Assembly (NCBI GenBank): GCA_022661535.1
Contig: JAKULF010000001.1
Coordinates: 3,472,001-3,536,000 of the forward strand
Direction of reading: 5' to 3'
DNA from: Eutypa lata
Taxonomy: Eukaryota; Ascomycota; Sordariomycetes; Xylariales; Diatrypaceae
Length of the DNA: 64,000 nt
The first letter of the stretch is position 1. The number at the start of each line of letters is the position of its first letter. The translations under genes were made by a program, and so were the position numbers. Shown here piece after piece: positions 35,274 to 46,635 of this stretch. The notes under the pieces were generated by a model. The model saw only the letters and a list, made by a program, of their open reading frames with translations. It was not told where the DNA came from and made no database searches.

Positions 35274-36090
35274 ATGCAAGGCAGCTTCGAAGAAATATCG
35301 CTTGTCCCTCTATCTGAACACCCTGTCCGGGTGAAAATTGATAGAGAACCGAGTCCTCCAAAATGCATAAACTACACACGAAGATCATGCCGCACATGGA
35401 ATTATACGAATCGCTTGCATGCGACGCTGAGAGTGATACGATTCCTTTCTGCAGTGATGGTGCTGACATTAGGTATTCACCAACGGCTTGACATCATCAC
35501 CTTTGTTACAAATATTACTATTGTATGTTGCCTATGCTTGTTAATAAGTCATAATCTAACCCCGACTCTTAGTCTTCCATCCTCATATCGTGGGACTTAG
35601 TCGAACTGGCCAGCTCGGGGCTTGGTCCCGGCGTCGAGATTAACTTTCAGCTTCCGACAATCATGGAAGTTGTTGCGTCACTTGGATTACTTGCTGCTAG
35701 TATTGTTAATATTGTTGAACTTCCAAACCCTCATAACGTCTTCTATGTGGCCATAGAAGCTATAGCTGTCTACATTCCGCCGACGTATGTATTACCATCA
35801 TGAATAGAAACGATAGTAATAATGCCGTTGACAATACTTTCCTTATCAGAATCATAAGCGGTATATTTGCATATCGCAGTATTAAAAGTTGGTCATGGAA
35901 ACGAAAATACTATAAAAAGTCCAGGCCATTTATCGCTTTCACACCGGAGGGTAACCCAATCGCGGTTCTTCCATATGACCAAGATCCTGTATACCGAAAC
36001 GCATCTAGGCTCTCAGTTGATTCTCTATTACAACGTTCAGAGGATTCACTCGACATAACAGTTGGATACAACACGAACTCTGATATATGA
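35274..36090 (+). CDS. Three-exon 4-TM membrane protein (233 aa)
   Basis: Exons 35274-35522, 35573-35784 and 35850-36090 join in frame into 233 codons. The first intron has a GTATGT donor, CTAAC branch site and TTAG acceptor; the second has GTATGT and ATCAG. The start is the first ATG of the frame (MQGSFEEISLVPLSEHP). A polar N-terminus is followed by hydrophobic segments at VIRFLSAVMVLTLGI, ISSILISWDLVELAS, VVASLGLLAASIVNIV and VFYVAIEAIAVYIPPTII, then a basic patch (SWKRKYYKKS) and a polar tail. This fits the general layout of small fungal plasma-membrane proteins with four membrane segments. I know no function. It diverges from the DUF6536 gene, so co-expression is plausible but unproven. 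Confidence 0.7.
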
Positions 36091-36330
36091 GTTCAATGTT
36101 GGGAGTGCAATGCTATAGTTCAGGGGGGTTGACTTTACTGTGGCTGATGGTCCGTCTAATCAGACAAGACTAATACAGGGCTAAAGCTATTGGTAAAGAG
36201 GATGAATTGTTGAAGTAATATTTCCTCAATACAATATGTATGTTGTTTCTGTACGATCACATCAACGGGTTTAGTCAGTATGAAATCAAAACAGTCTTAC
36301 CACTACGTTGTTATTATATAAGCGCAGAAT

Positions 36331-37642
36331 TTACCAACTACCGTCTTCAAGGAAACTGCGGAGTTTTTCATCCAGCCACTTGACATCCGCCTTGCTATCA
36401 CCCGGACCACCAGCCCTACAGGATGACAGAGGATCAGTGTTCCAGGAACGGTCATTATATGTGAAGAAAGAAGACTCACCAATGACCCCATATAGAGGGA
36501 AACGGTATGCATTTGCCGACGCCAGGAAGCATGTGCCGGACTTCATACTCTGAGTCCTCCGGTGGGAAGTACAGATCTGTCTGAGAAGGAAGGACAAGAG
36601 TCTTGGCCTTGATACTTCTCATCGCGAGCTCGAAGTCTAACTCGAAATCAGGTCATCGATTGTGCGACTCACAGCACCCTCACAAATTCAAGAAACTCAC
36701 CACCGTTATACGGGCTCTGATTCGAGCAGTCGCCAACTTGCCACGTGTGCAGCATAACAAGCAGGTTTTCCGGATCTGTAAACCTATCAGCCAACCATCC
36801 AACTGGGCACTCATCCAATCAACCCAACCCGAGTCGGGCCGTAAGCGAACTAGCGTAGTTGCACGAATATGCGCCGAATATGCGACCCAACTCAACTAAA
36901 TCTCAGCTCGTCTCGCAGCCTTACCTTTAGAAAGCGCCCAACCTTCCCAAAAGCGTCTCAAAAAGTCTTCGAGCCCGGTGAACCCCAAGGCCGTCTCATA
37001 TAGCTTCTCACGGTAGAACGCCTGGCTGAGCCCCCAACCAGCGTACTGTATGCAACATATGAGGTCAGCCAAATTTGCTCTTGACGCCACTGAGGCAAAA
37101 TTCACGAGCTGTTGCTGGAGCTAATTTCCGCCAAATCCTCTTTGTGTAACCCCCCTCACAACCCCAAACACCGCACGAAAAGAAAAATAAGGTGGTAACA
37201 TAAATCTGCTTACGACACGGCCGAGGGCCTTAAGACCGACCTCGCGCTCCTCGACACTCCAGGTCCGGTACTGCTGTTGCCGCCGCTGCGACGTTAGGGT
37301 CTCATCACCATCATCATCATCAGTATTAATGTTACGAGACGAGGGGGCCGCCTCTCCTTGGCCCGCGCCACCCGAAACGGCGCCCTTGGCAGCGAGCAAG
37401 GAGGTCTTCACGCCCTCGAGGAACACCTGATTGTGGGGGCTGGTGCGCGCGCTGCCGCAGAACGGGATAGCTAGCTCCGCAAAATCCGGGAACTGCGTGA
37501 TCCATTGGTAGGTCTGGCCCGCTCCTGTTCGTAACGTTAGCCATCCAGCTAGTCAGTCAGTGCGGCTAAGGTACCCGAGAAAGAGGAGGTGGCGAGGTAT
37601 GTATGCAAGGGGAAAGTAACACAAGGAGGAATGCCATAAACA

Positions 37643-37703
<61 letters not shown>

Positions 37704-38135
37704 ATGAATACGAACACATGCACACGTACCCATACTCCAACCCAACACAGCCTTAACGCCCTTAATACCCAGCCCCTCAGTCAAGAGCCTATGCTGCGCC
37801 TTAACGTTATCGTAGAACGTGACGTCGGGAAAGGGGCGCCGTGGAACGCCCTCCATAATACTACTACCAGAGTTCGACGGGCTCGTAGACTCTCCGTTCC
37901 CGAATAATGCGGGCACGACGATAAAGTACCTCCTGGGGCTCAGCGCCATGTCGTCCCCGATCAGCCACTCGTTGTCGGCGATGGCGCCGCTGAACCACGT
38001 CGGGTACACGATCGCTGGGAGAGAGGCAGAGGCGTCCCCGAACGTCTTGTACGCGATGAAGGCGCCCGGGAGCGTTGCGCCGGACTGGAGGGCGAAGTCG
38101 CCGAGGGGGAAGGTCTTGATCTCCGATGCGGCCAT
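36331..38135 (-). CDS. Alpha/beta hydrolase, homoserine acetyltransferase-like (384 aa)
   Basis: Six exons: 38135-37730, 37524-37214, 37045-36925, 36775-36701, 36636-36480 and 36415-36331. The joined frame encodes 384 residues. N-terminal GATLPGAFIAYKTFG and VYPTWFSG, the nucleophile elbow GWSMG (Ser134), an Asp in QTDLYFPPEDSE and a His in WGHWAGGPG give the full Ser-Asp-His triad. This subfamily is usually labelled homoserine O-acetyltransferase-like, but many fungal members lack a proven substrate, so the reaction is uncertain. An acidic insert (NTDDDDGDE) sits between the core and the lid region, at about residues 193-201. Intron 1 (205 nt) contains a 53-nt AC dinucleotide run. No targeting signal is apparent. 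Confidence 0.85.
37644..37696. repeat. (AC)26 microsatellite in an intron
   Basis: About 26 uninterrupted AC units lie inside intron 1 of the hydrolase gene, some 35-85 nt downstream of its splice donor. In the transcript it is a UG repeat. Confidence 0.95.
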
Positions 38136-39102
38136 GGTTGGAGGTAGGTAGAAATTTAGTTAGTGCGAACAAACAAACAAACAAACAAGGAAGCACGCAA
38201 GTGGGCTTCGAATTTCAAGATATATTGTCTTCTTAACCTCGAGCGATAAGATGGAAGATTATCTCTATTTGAATGTACTTCGAAATGGAAACCTTGGTGT
38301 ACGTATAACCTAGAGCTCCGGCTGCGCTGCGGGGTTGTTCTAACGAGCGACTAACTCTTAACGTTAACTTCCCTATCAGAAACCGACGCCGGCCGTGAAC
38401 GCTGATTAGAGTATCTTCTCCAATCTTATCTTCACTGAGCAATTGGATTGGTTGAGTCTAGAAGGAATCCGCACGTTTGATAACGACAGTCGTATAGTCG
38501 CGTCGGACTGTGCCAATTTACTTAAAAAGGGGTACAAACTTGGCAATTCGACAAATCGTTTACTAGACCTAGGAGTTTGCATAGCTCACTGCAAGAATTA
38601 CGCCGTCGCTGCCCCTGGAATAGTATACTTTGTGTTAAACACCTTATAAACGACACGCTTGCTCTACCTAGCTTGGCATTCAACGCGCCGACTTTCCCAG
38701 TCCGTGACTCCCGGATGAGTTTCTAGTGAAGACCAAGTGAGACCGTCAGGACTCTATTATGATATCTGGTGTCAGTGATGAGAGCAATGAATGCTGGCGG
38801 TTGAGGATGACAGGCTCCGCCAGCGGGAAAGATCCATTAACTGATCCAAAAGGTTTAGGTGATTATAGGGAGGCAGTTTACTGCAGCCCACCACTTGGTA
38901 GATACACCGACGTTGAACTTCAGCGGTGTAAAATACATGGCGAGAAACCACGAAGAGGGGATGTTTATCAGACATATTGAATAGCACAGGTAAGGTAATC
39001 AAGGGAGCGAATAGGTTTGGCATTAGTAGAAGCTACCTCTAATGATGAGTGATGCGCCCTATAGACAACACATGCAAACGACATGAGCATCGCGTCGTCC
39101 GT
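38136..39102. other. Gene-free interval
   Basis: No convincing gene. An AAAC repeat of five or six units at about 38168-38187 lies in the leader of the hydrolase gene. Plus-strand ORFs of 68 and 73 codons show no recognisable feature. Confidence 0.4.
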
Positions 39103-40654
39103 TCATCTGCGCCGACGGAACCTGCTATTGAAGCCAGGCCCACCCTTGGCACCGTGATTCTTCAGCTTCAACCTCTTGAAGTTAGCATGTGCCATGGCAT
39201 TGACCTTCTTCGCAGCCTTCTTGATCGTGCCCTCCTTCTTAGGTTGCTGCTGCTGCTGCTTCTGCTTCGGGTTATCCTTCTTAGGCTGTTTCTTCCGCGA
39301 ACCACCTTCGTCTCCATCTTCTTCACCCAGTTCGTCGAAATCCGAATCAGAACCAAGGTCCAAAGGCTCCTCGTCATCGTTATCAGGCTTTGTGGCGTCG
39401 AATTGCGTCTCGGGTACAGTATCGTCCTCGGCATCGTCTGTCTTCTCTTCGGATGACTGTCCCTCCCCCTGTGGACGCTTACTTCGCGTTGGTCTCATGT
39501 TGACGCGGCGCGTAGTCCGCTTCTGCCCCTTCTTCTTGTAGATCCTGAGAGGTCGGCCGTCGCGATCCAACGCGTCCTCGGTAGGGCTATCGTAGAGTCC
39601 CTCGTCATCGAATCCACCGAGAAGCTGTGGTCCCTGGCTGTCTGGTTCCAGAACCTCATCGCTAGGCTTAGTGGGCTTCTTAACAGCGGGTTTCGGTGCT
39701 GCTTCGTCGTCCTCCATCTCGCGCAATGCGTCCAGCTCGTCATCGAGCTTCTCCTCCTCTAGTTTCCGTAGGCCCGCTACTACACTGCTTAAGCTGCGCC
39801 CCAGGGGCTTCCGCGGGAGACGTAGAGGCCGTGGTGATCTATAGCCGCCATCTTCGTCGATGGGGGGTAAGGGAGCTCTCCGTAGGAAGGAGGGCGTCGA
39901 GAACTGAAGCTTGCTGACTGATGTGGGTGTCTTTCCGCCCGCAGTATTTCCGTCGCGCGGTTTTAGGGGTGTCATGAAGGTGTTCAACATGTTACGCTTG
40001 CTCGAAGACATTGGCGTCCTGCCAAGCTTAATCGCCTCCAAGTCGTCGATGTCACTTCCGGTGGACTTCTTGGTAGGAGTTGCGTGTACCTGGACATCAT
40101 CTTTTAATGGATCCTGGGACCGAGGTCTTGATGGGGTATTCTCGTTATTCTCCTCGAGTAGGTCAAATAAGCCTAAAACACGTCCATCCTTCTGGGGTGT
40201 CGGGCCAATAGAGGTGGGCATAGCTGGACTAAATAACCTGCGAGTGGACGGTGTCTCAAATGATACTTCGGGGTCATATTGGCGAGATTTTGATGGTGTC
40301 TGATCTGGCCTAGATCGTTTCGACGGGGTCAGGGCCGTGTTCTCTTCTGATGTGCGCTTCCTAGTCCTAGGCAATTCCTTGGCCTTTGGTGGTTGTACTT
40401 TCCCAGCCAGGATATCTCTGACATGGTTGTATTGTTTATACTTTTTGGCTACAGATGTATTACATTAGTTGACTGGCCATTTGGGAAATTGGGGTGTATG
40501 TAGAGATGTTACCAATGTCCGGATTATTCTTGATATCCTCGCGACTTGGTTTCGAGCCGCTGTTTTGCTTTGCCCAGTCACCTTCAAATCGCTTCAAGTC
40601 AGTTCTTAGTTCCTGGGCAGTTGCCTCATAATTCTTCCTTTCTATCTCATCCAT
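39103..40654 (-). CDS. SLD2: DNA replication regulator SLD2 (495 aa)
   Basis: Two exons, 40654-40513 and 40448-39103, separated by a 64-nt intron. The N-terminus (LRTDLKRFEGDWAKQNSG, then PSREDIKNNPDIA and KKYKQYN) is the conserved Sld2/RecQL4 N-terminal motif. The middle is full of Ser/Thr-Pro sites (LTPSK, QTPSK, ETPST, FSPAM, GPTPQK, MTPLKP), the expected CDK targets. The C-terminus is acidic, then Gln/Lys-rich (a CAG-type run), ending NFKRLKLKNHGAKGG and RFRRRR as in other fungal Sld2 proteins. In yeast, CDK-phosphorylated Sld2 binds Dpb11 to start replication. Length and layout match filamentous-fungal orthologues. It acts in the nucleus. Confidence 0.9.
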
Positions 40655-41429
40655 ATTGAACGTGAAGAAGTATTGAATTGGTGTAACTCAAGATATAAAG
40701 AATTAAATGTTTGACGGATGTGCCAATGTCATTCATTACATCAATTTCTATGTAAAGAAGTTAAGAGTATTACATAGTTAAATCACTAAACGCGACTTGG
40801 TCCGCGACATTCCAATTAAGACGCGGTTGATCTAACTAACGTTAAGTGGAGCTTTGGCGGGTTTTTGGAATTGGCGCACTTATTACGGAGCGCCAGTCCG
40901 CAAAACCCGCCAAAAGCTCAAAACTCAGTACGAAGGTAGCAGTCAAAAGTCACCAGACTCGGATACTTTGCCTTACAGTGAGCGCAAGTACCAATCTGCA
41001 CAGTATACAAGAAATTGAAGTGGTTAAGAGCCCTCGCGTCACTAAAGAGCCATTCACCTTTTAGCTTAACTCTCCCTTGTACGATAGGGGCCTTTTAATG
41101 GACTATCCGCTAATTGATATTCTCAGAAAAGTACACAGTTTTATTTGGCTCATCCACACTAAGGCTAGATTGTCGATAAGTCCTCTGACTTTTGACCGCT
41201 ACCTTCCTACCTTGTATGTAGGTATTGTATGTACATACACCCCACTACATAGCACTAAGGGGCACTAGCCTTACTGGCATCTCGGCTGATGTATTGTGAG
41301 TAACCTCAAGCTCTCATCTACTACGACGGTAATCACGTTAGTAACAAGATATTGGCGTCAATCGAACCACCCGACTACGAGCTACTCCCTCTGGATACCG
41401 TAGATATACGCACATACTCAGATCTATGC
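40655..41429. other. Spacer between SLD2 and the RING gene
   Basis: No separate gene. The divergent promoters of SLD2 and the RING gene must lie here. The RING reading frame stays open upstream to a TAA at 41301 but contains no ATG before 41430. Confidence 0.5.
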
Positions 41430-42731
41430 ATGGAGACACAAGGGGAATCGACTGATATCCAAGCCCGAGTCCTCCAAAACACACTTGCCGAAGTCGCATC
41501 ATTGAAGAGGAATAGGAGCGACGACACTGATAACAACCAAGGCGTAGAAGACAATACCTCCGCCGCCACCGAAAGATGTTGTGTCATATGTCTCGATAGC
41601 GTCACCGAGATCTGCGAGGCGCAGCCCTGCCGCCACCGCGATTTCGACTACGTGTGCCTGCTCAACTGGCTACAGCAGCAGCCGAGATGCCCGCTCTGTA
41701 AGAGGGACGTGCGGGAGGTCCGGTACGACTTCCAACAACAAGACGGCGGCGATCGCAACGATGACGATGCGTCGTCGAACGGATATAAAGTGTACATCGT
41801 TCCTCCGGCTAAGAAACCATCCGCGAAGCTCCAATCCAGGGATGGTGGAATAGTCCACCCTCTTGGTCGCGAGTATGCGTTAAGTCGTCGGACGCGTCGC
41901 TTCGAGGATCGACCACGACCACCGCCCCGACCCATCACCGAGGATGAGATTCTCGTGCGCCGGCGCCGCGTGTACCAGCAACAGCTCTACTCGCTGCATG
42001 TCGGGACGAGCCCTAGGACGGGATACCGCGACCTAACGCCACAGGCGTTTGAGACGGACACAGAGCTAGTGTCCCGCGCGCGGAGGTGGCTTAGGCGCGA
42101 GTTGCAGGTCTTCGAGTTCCTCCACTCTAGCGCCACCACATCAACTCCTCCCAACGCCGCTTCCTCTAGTACTCCCATCACAGCAACACCAACTCCGTCA
42201 ACCGGCGACCGGCTAGCGAGGCGACGTGCCAACAACGCCGAGTTCCTGCTCGAGTACGTTGTTGCGATCCTCAAGACGGTCGACATCCAGGGCAGCCAGG
42301 GGCAGGCGGAGGAGATGCTCAAGGATTTCCTGGGGCGCGAGAATACTCGGCTGCTGCTGCACGAGCTCAAGAGTTTCCTGCGCAGCCCGTATTCACTCGA
42401 TGTATGGGATCGTAAGGTTCAGTATCCGAACCCTAAAAGGCGGAGACCTAATGAAGACGGAGAAGAGGAGGAGGAAGGGGGAGGGGGGAGAGGAGAAAGA
42501 AGGAGGAAAAGAAGTAGTGAAGGGGGGTTTCATAGTGGCAGTAGTAGCGCAAGACGGGGACGACGGTTCGAATATAGTGGTAATAGTAGCGGTGATGGTG
42601 GTGTTGGTGGTGGTGGTGGGAGGGAGGCGGAAAGACCTCTGTCGAGGGGCATGCTGGATTCCTATCGACCCAGTTACTCTAGACACTATGATAGACGGAG
42701 GAGATCAGAGCGTCAATATACTCCCGATTAA
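41430..42731 (+). CDS. RING-finger E3 ubiquitin ligase, fungal type (433 aa)
   Basis: The start at 41430 (METQGESTDIQARVLQ) is the first in-frame ATG after the stop at 41301. The RING reads CCVICLDSVTEICEAQPCRHRDF, then YVCLLNWL and PRCPLCKRDV: a C3HC4-type zinc finger. After it come VRYDFQQ and the conserved fungal block VYQQQLYSLHVGT, TELVSRARRWLRRELQVFEFL, NNAEFLLEYVVAILKTVDIQG and the LLLHELKSFLRSPY region, which identify a conserved Pezizomycotina RING protein. The last ~80 residues are low complexity (Glu, Gly, Arg, Ser). It should transfer ubiquitin from an E2; the substrate is unknown. An out-of-frame ATG at 41426 overlaps the start and might dampen translation. Confidence 0.85.
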   Translation: METQGESTDIQARVLQNTLAEVASLKRNRSDDTDNNQGVEDNTSAATERCCVICLDSVTEICEAQPCRHRDFDYVCLLNWLQQQPRCPLCKRDVREVRYDFQQQDGGDRNDDDASSNGYKVYIVPPAKKPSAKLQSRDGGIVHPLGREYALSRRTRRFEDRPRPPPRPITEDEILVRRRRVYQQQLYSLHVGTSPRTGYRDLTPQAFETDTELVSRARRWLRRELQVFEFLHSSATTSTPPNAASSSTPITATPTPSTGDRLARRRANNAEFLLEYVVAILKTVDIQGSQGQAEEMLKDFLGRENTRLLLHELKSFLRSPYSLDVWDRKVQYPNPKRRRPNEDGEEEEEGGGGRGERRRKRSSEGGFHSGSSSARRGRRFEYSGNSSGDGGVGGGGGREAERPLSRGMLDSYRPSYSRHYDRRRRSERQYTPD

Positions 42732-43476
42732 ACGTTTGAGATTTACAGTTCTGCCTGCCCGTGGATTAGATCCGTACCGGTTGTTTTACCAACGACGTCT
42801 CCTACAGTCCAGCGTGAACTCTAATTTCTCGCTTGAGATGAACACGTTTCCCTGACTTTGACGATGCATAGGTAGTAGCGAATCCAACAGTCATGGCCTC
42901 CCGTTCCCACCAGAGCATCGAACATAAAATAATGTCTTGTAGATATTTCTAAAGATTATCAGGGCAATGCAAATTGGAATGGATTAAAAAGGGTCTGGTA
43001 TGCATTATAAAGGGAAAACATGGGGGTATGCATACAGGTATGTGTACAGCTGTCTTGAAAATCTCTACGGTTATAGCGGATGGGTCAACTGACTATAAAG
43101 TTCAATGATTAGTATGCGCGATCCTCTAAAGCAGCCATTAAACTTGGGCCTCAGCTATTTATTCGGATACTCTTCTCTGATTTCCGAAATCAATGGGGTA
43201 GACGTGAAAATCCGGGTACCATCGATTAACCTTCAATAGCTTATTCGGACAGGTCAACCCGTATACCATACCTACTGTTCACAACAAAGGTTCACCTGGA
43301 CAACATCCCCCCCGGCACCCAAACCACCATCCACCAAGGTAATAAACACCGAATCTTACTATTCCCATTGTTAACGCAATCTTCTCGGGATCGAGCCAGG
43401 ACCAAGTTCTCGCATTTTAGTATTACATACATTTATTATTATTATTATTAAATTATTCTCATTCTATCATTCCAAT
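42732..43476. other. Gene-free spacer
   Basis: No gene. An (ATT)n run at about 43431-43452 lies just before the start of the next gene, in its leader or promoter. Confidence 0.5.
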
Positions 43477-45145
43477 ATGGATGCCAACACGGCAAGAATG
43501 GACATGGAGGGAGCCTTCCCCCAAATGCCAGCCCCCAACGGCGGCAGGAACATCAACACCAACTCTACGCAAGGGCACGAAGATGCCCTGCTAGCCGATG
43601 CACCCGTTACAGTGAGCCAGGGGCCCTGGAACTACCACGCTTCCCCACGGCCGAGAAGATACACGAATGACATGCCCTCCAGGTCTTCTGCAGGTACGTA
43701 CATTTGAGGAACCACTACTATCACCCGAAAAACGTGAAATCTCCACTTACTGACGTGTATATCCTTCTCAAGCGGGCCATGGCTTCATGAGCGCTTTCCG
43801 CAACAGCATGAAGCCGATGGGCATGGCTGGAGGGCCACCACTACCACAACAGGGTGGTGAGTACCGTCCCCCCAGACCGCAGCGGCCAAGGCCTACTAGC
43901 GGGTACTACGGCGGCGGCGGTGGCAACCCAGGGGGTTATTACGAAGAAGGCCGAGCTCCTCGCCGCCAGAACGGCGGAGGAGGCTACTATTACGACGAGA
44001 ACAACTATTATTACAACGAGGGGCCGGCACCGCCGCCGCCACGGTCAGGTCGGCCACCTGCCCGCCCACGCCGGGAGAACGGCGAGTCGTCTTCGCGTGC
44101 TGCCGGTCCAGCAAAGACTAATGGTGGTGGTGGTGGTGGTGGCGCTACTACGAAGCGTACTAAGAAGAACGACGACAGCGATAATGACAAAGGCGACTCC
44201 AAGGGCAGTAAATCGCAATCGGAATCGATCCAGATCGAGAAAGACCCGGATTGTATGGCAGCTTTGCTCTTCATGCGAGCGCTCGACTCCGGATCCAAGC
44301 CGAAGTCTTCATCCCAGTCCCAGTCCCACTCTAAGACGAACAGCCAGGACTCTACCAGCACCAAGTCCAGCTCCAACTCCGACACAGATAGCAACAATAA
44401 CAACAACAGCAGCAGCAAGTCCCATGGCAACCGCAAACCACCACCGCCGCCGCCGCCACCGCCACGAGGCGGAGCACGTCGCAATGGTGGTCGTGGCCCG
44501 CCCCCAGCCCAAGGCCGGTACCAGGACCTCGCCATGCGACCAAAATACTACAACGGGACCAATGCGCCAGGACCTCCCCCACCCCAAAACGGAGGTCGGT
44601 ACCCCGCAGACAGGAGAACAAGAGGAGTAGGAGGGCATCCACGCCCTCCCCCACCCGTACCACCGCTCGACCCAGCGAGTCTAGCCCGACGACTGGTCGA
44701 CACCGTGGTGCCGAGCCAGCAGAACGGGGGTGGCGGTGTGGGGCCTTATAGCAACAGCAAGAAAAGCGGAAATGGGAATAATAGTAATAGCAATAACCAC
44801 GACGCGGCGCCGACCTACAAGCCAGAGGAGAGCAGGGCGCGCGGCCTCGCCGAGTGGACGCACGATCTCCTGCAGAGCGACATCCGGACCAGGCTCGGCG
44901 AGGAGGCGTCCACTGCGTTCATGGTGCGCATGCTGGAGCTGTGGATCGAGAGCAGTGGGACGGGCGTGCGGGGTGGGGGGGACCTTGGGTTGGGTCCGAC
45001 TGCTGCTGCTGCTGCTGCTGCTGCTGCTAGGAATGGGGACCCGAGTGGGAGTGGGAGTAGTGGGGATGAGGAAGGGGAGGGGAGTGGGAGTAGTGCGAAG
45101 ACTGTTGTGGTGGATGCTTGTACTGCTACTGATAAATACCTCTAG
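43477..45145 (+). CDS. Pro/Gly-rich disordered protein with helical C-terminus (529 aa)
   Basis: Two exons, 43477-43693 and 43773-45145, joined in phase across a GTACGT...TCAAG intron. The protein starts MDANTARMDMEGAFPQMP. Most of it is low complexity: PPPPPPP runs, Gly-Gly-Tyr-rich stretches, RPRPR, Ser/Lys/Asn tracts and a poly-Ala run (45001-45027). Two parts look conserved: a segment near CMAALLFMRALDS and the C-terminal helix region ARGLAEWTHDLLQSDIRTRL, followed by EEASTAFMVRMLELWIES. I do not recognise the family. Composition suggests an RNA-binding or condensate-forming protein, which is inference. The TAG stop sits in the first unit of a (TAGG)n microsatellite. Confidence 0.7.
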
Positions 45146-45161
45146 GTAGGTAGGTAGGTAG
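45143..45161. repeat. (TAGG)n run overlapping a stop codon
   Basis: Nearly five TAGG units; the first supplies the TAG stop of the Pro/Gly-rich protein gene. Confidence 0.85.
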
Positions 45162-46635
45162 ATTGGAGGATGGGGAATGGAGATGGAGATGGAGATGGAG
45201 AAGATGGGCGAAGTGGAAGTGTGATAGGATTGAGCCGGTGTTTCATTGTAGATCAACGGAGTTGGCGGGAGACTGTCCGCTTTCTTGTTTCAACAGTGAA
45301 CGGGGAGAATCAAGTCATTATTATTATTATGGTGAGAGGCATGTACGTATATATATATCTATGGGCGATGACGAAGGGCTACACTGGGGATAACACACGA
45401 GATACGCATCCTGTTGCCCCCCGCCTGGGCGTTCTTGCACTATATTGTTATACGAGGGATTGGTTAACCGACTGAGAAAAATATAGATATGGTAAAATAG
45501 TATGTCAAAATGTGGTTGTGTACAAAAATATTTGCTTGGTTGATTTAAGGTTCATAAGAATGGGGGATGCCGTAAACCTCGGAGGAGGAAGACGGAGATA
45601 CTTACTTTTTACCTGTGTGGGGGTCATCGGGGGTCATCATATCTCATGTGATATCACTTTCCGAAACTGAGCTCCCAAACCTAAGAAGAGGGGATTTATA
45701 TATAGCAGCATGTATTGCCGTATTCAGTGTAATTTAGAGTTATCAAGCTTTTCCTCCTATCAAATCCCTACAGTGTAAGCTTCATATCTATCATACGAGG
45801 AGTGCCATAATCGAAGAAACTTGGTAGATATGATTAATGGCTTTCCAAATGATAGATTCAATGCCTGGTTTATCCCAGATAAACCTTACGCAATGATTAC
45901 TACCAGTGTTGGAAAGAGACATTTGCTGATCGAAGCGCTTGGATCAGTATGACCGGGCTCTTATAGACAGGATTATTTACGAAACTGAAATAGGAATCAC
46001 TTCATACTTCCACCACATCGGGATAATTACGTGGAGGCGGTAAGATAGGTACGCAGTTAAAGATCCTATTCTGTTCCCGTTTGGCTACGTGTCCTGATTA
46101 CTTAAGCCTTTTTTGTGTAACTCATCTCCACCTATGAAGTTTAAAATCTATGAGGTGAGGTTAGCAGTGCTTCATCATTATGCATCGTATTGGAGTCACT
46201 GTTTTTCAGTGCCTTAATGTATGTCACCAATAGCATGAATTTTAGGCACCACACCCTTTCCTTTTGACAGGGAACAGCCATCCGAAGGACAACGAAATCA
46301 TAAAGTAAAGCGGACAAGGAACTTCCTTATCTATTGTAGGCACATCAGACCATATCATCATCACCATCACCACCATCAGGTCTGAATGCTACACCACTTA
46401 TGAGATCGTGACATCTAACACTAAAATGTGTCGCGGATGTCCATCACAGATGTCTAAAGTCAAATACATGCAAGTTCACACTCCTCAACTCCCGGGGTAT
46501 ACCACGCGAGGCAGCCTATGACATGCCACCTCGCCATTTAACGCCATTTACCCAAACAGCTCCCTTCGGCATGTCATCTACTGCCATATGCTCAGCATTA
46601 TCCCTCTTGCTCTTCTATCCCTCCTGTGCGCCAGG
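45162..46635. other. Gene-free interval
   Basis: No convincing gene. Short purine-rich (GGAGAT) repeats follow the preceding stop, and a CATCAYCATCACC-type run lies near 46355-46378. Confidence 0.45.

Noticed and set aside
38443..38980. Two plus-strand ORFs of 68 and 73 codons
   Set aside because: No start context, no family resemblance, and not joinable by good splice sites.
43854..44630. 258-codon ORF in another frame of the Pro/Gly-rich gene
   Set aside because: Low-complexity Arg/Thr/Pro translation of repeats; the spliced frame starting at 43477 continues past it and has ordered segments.
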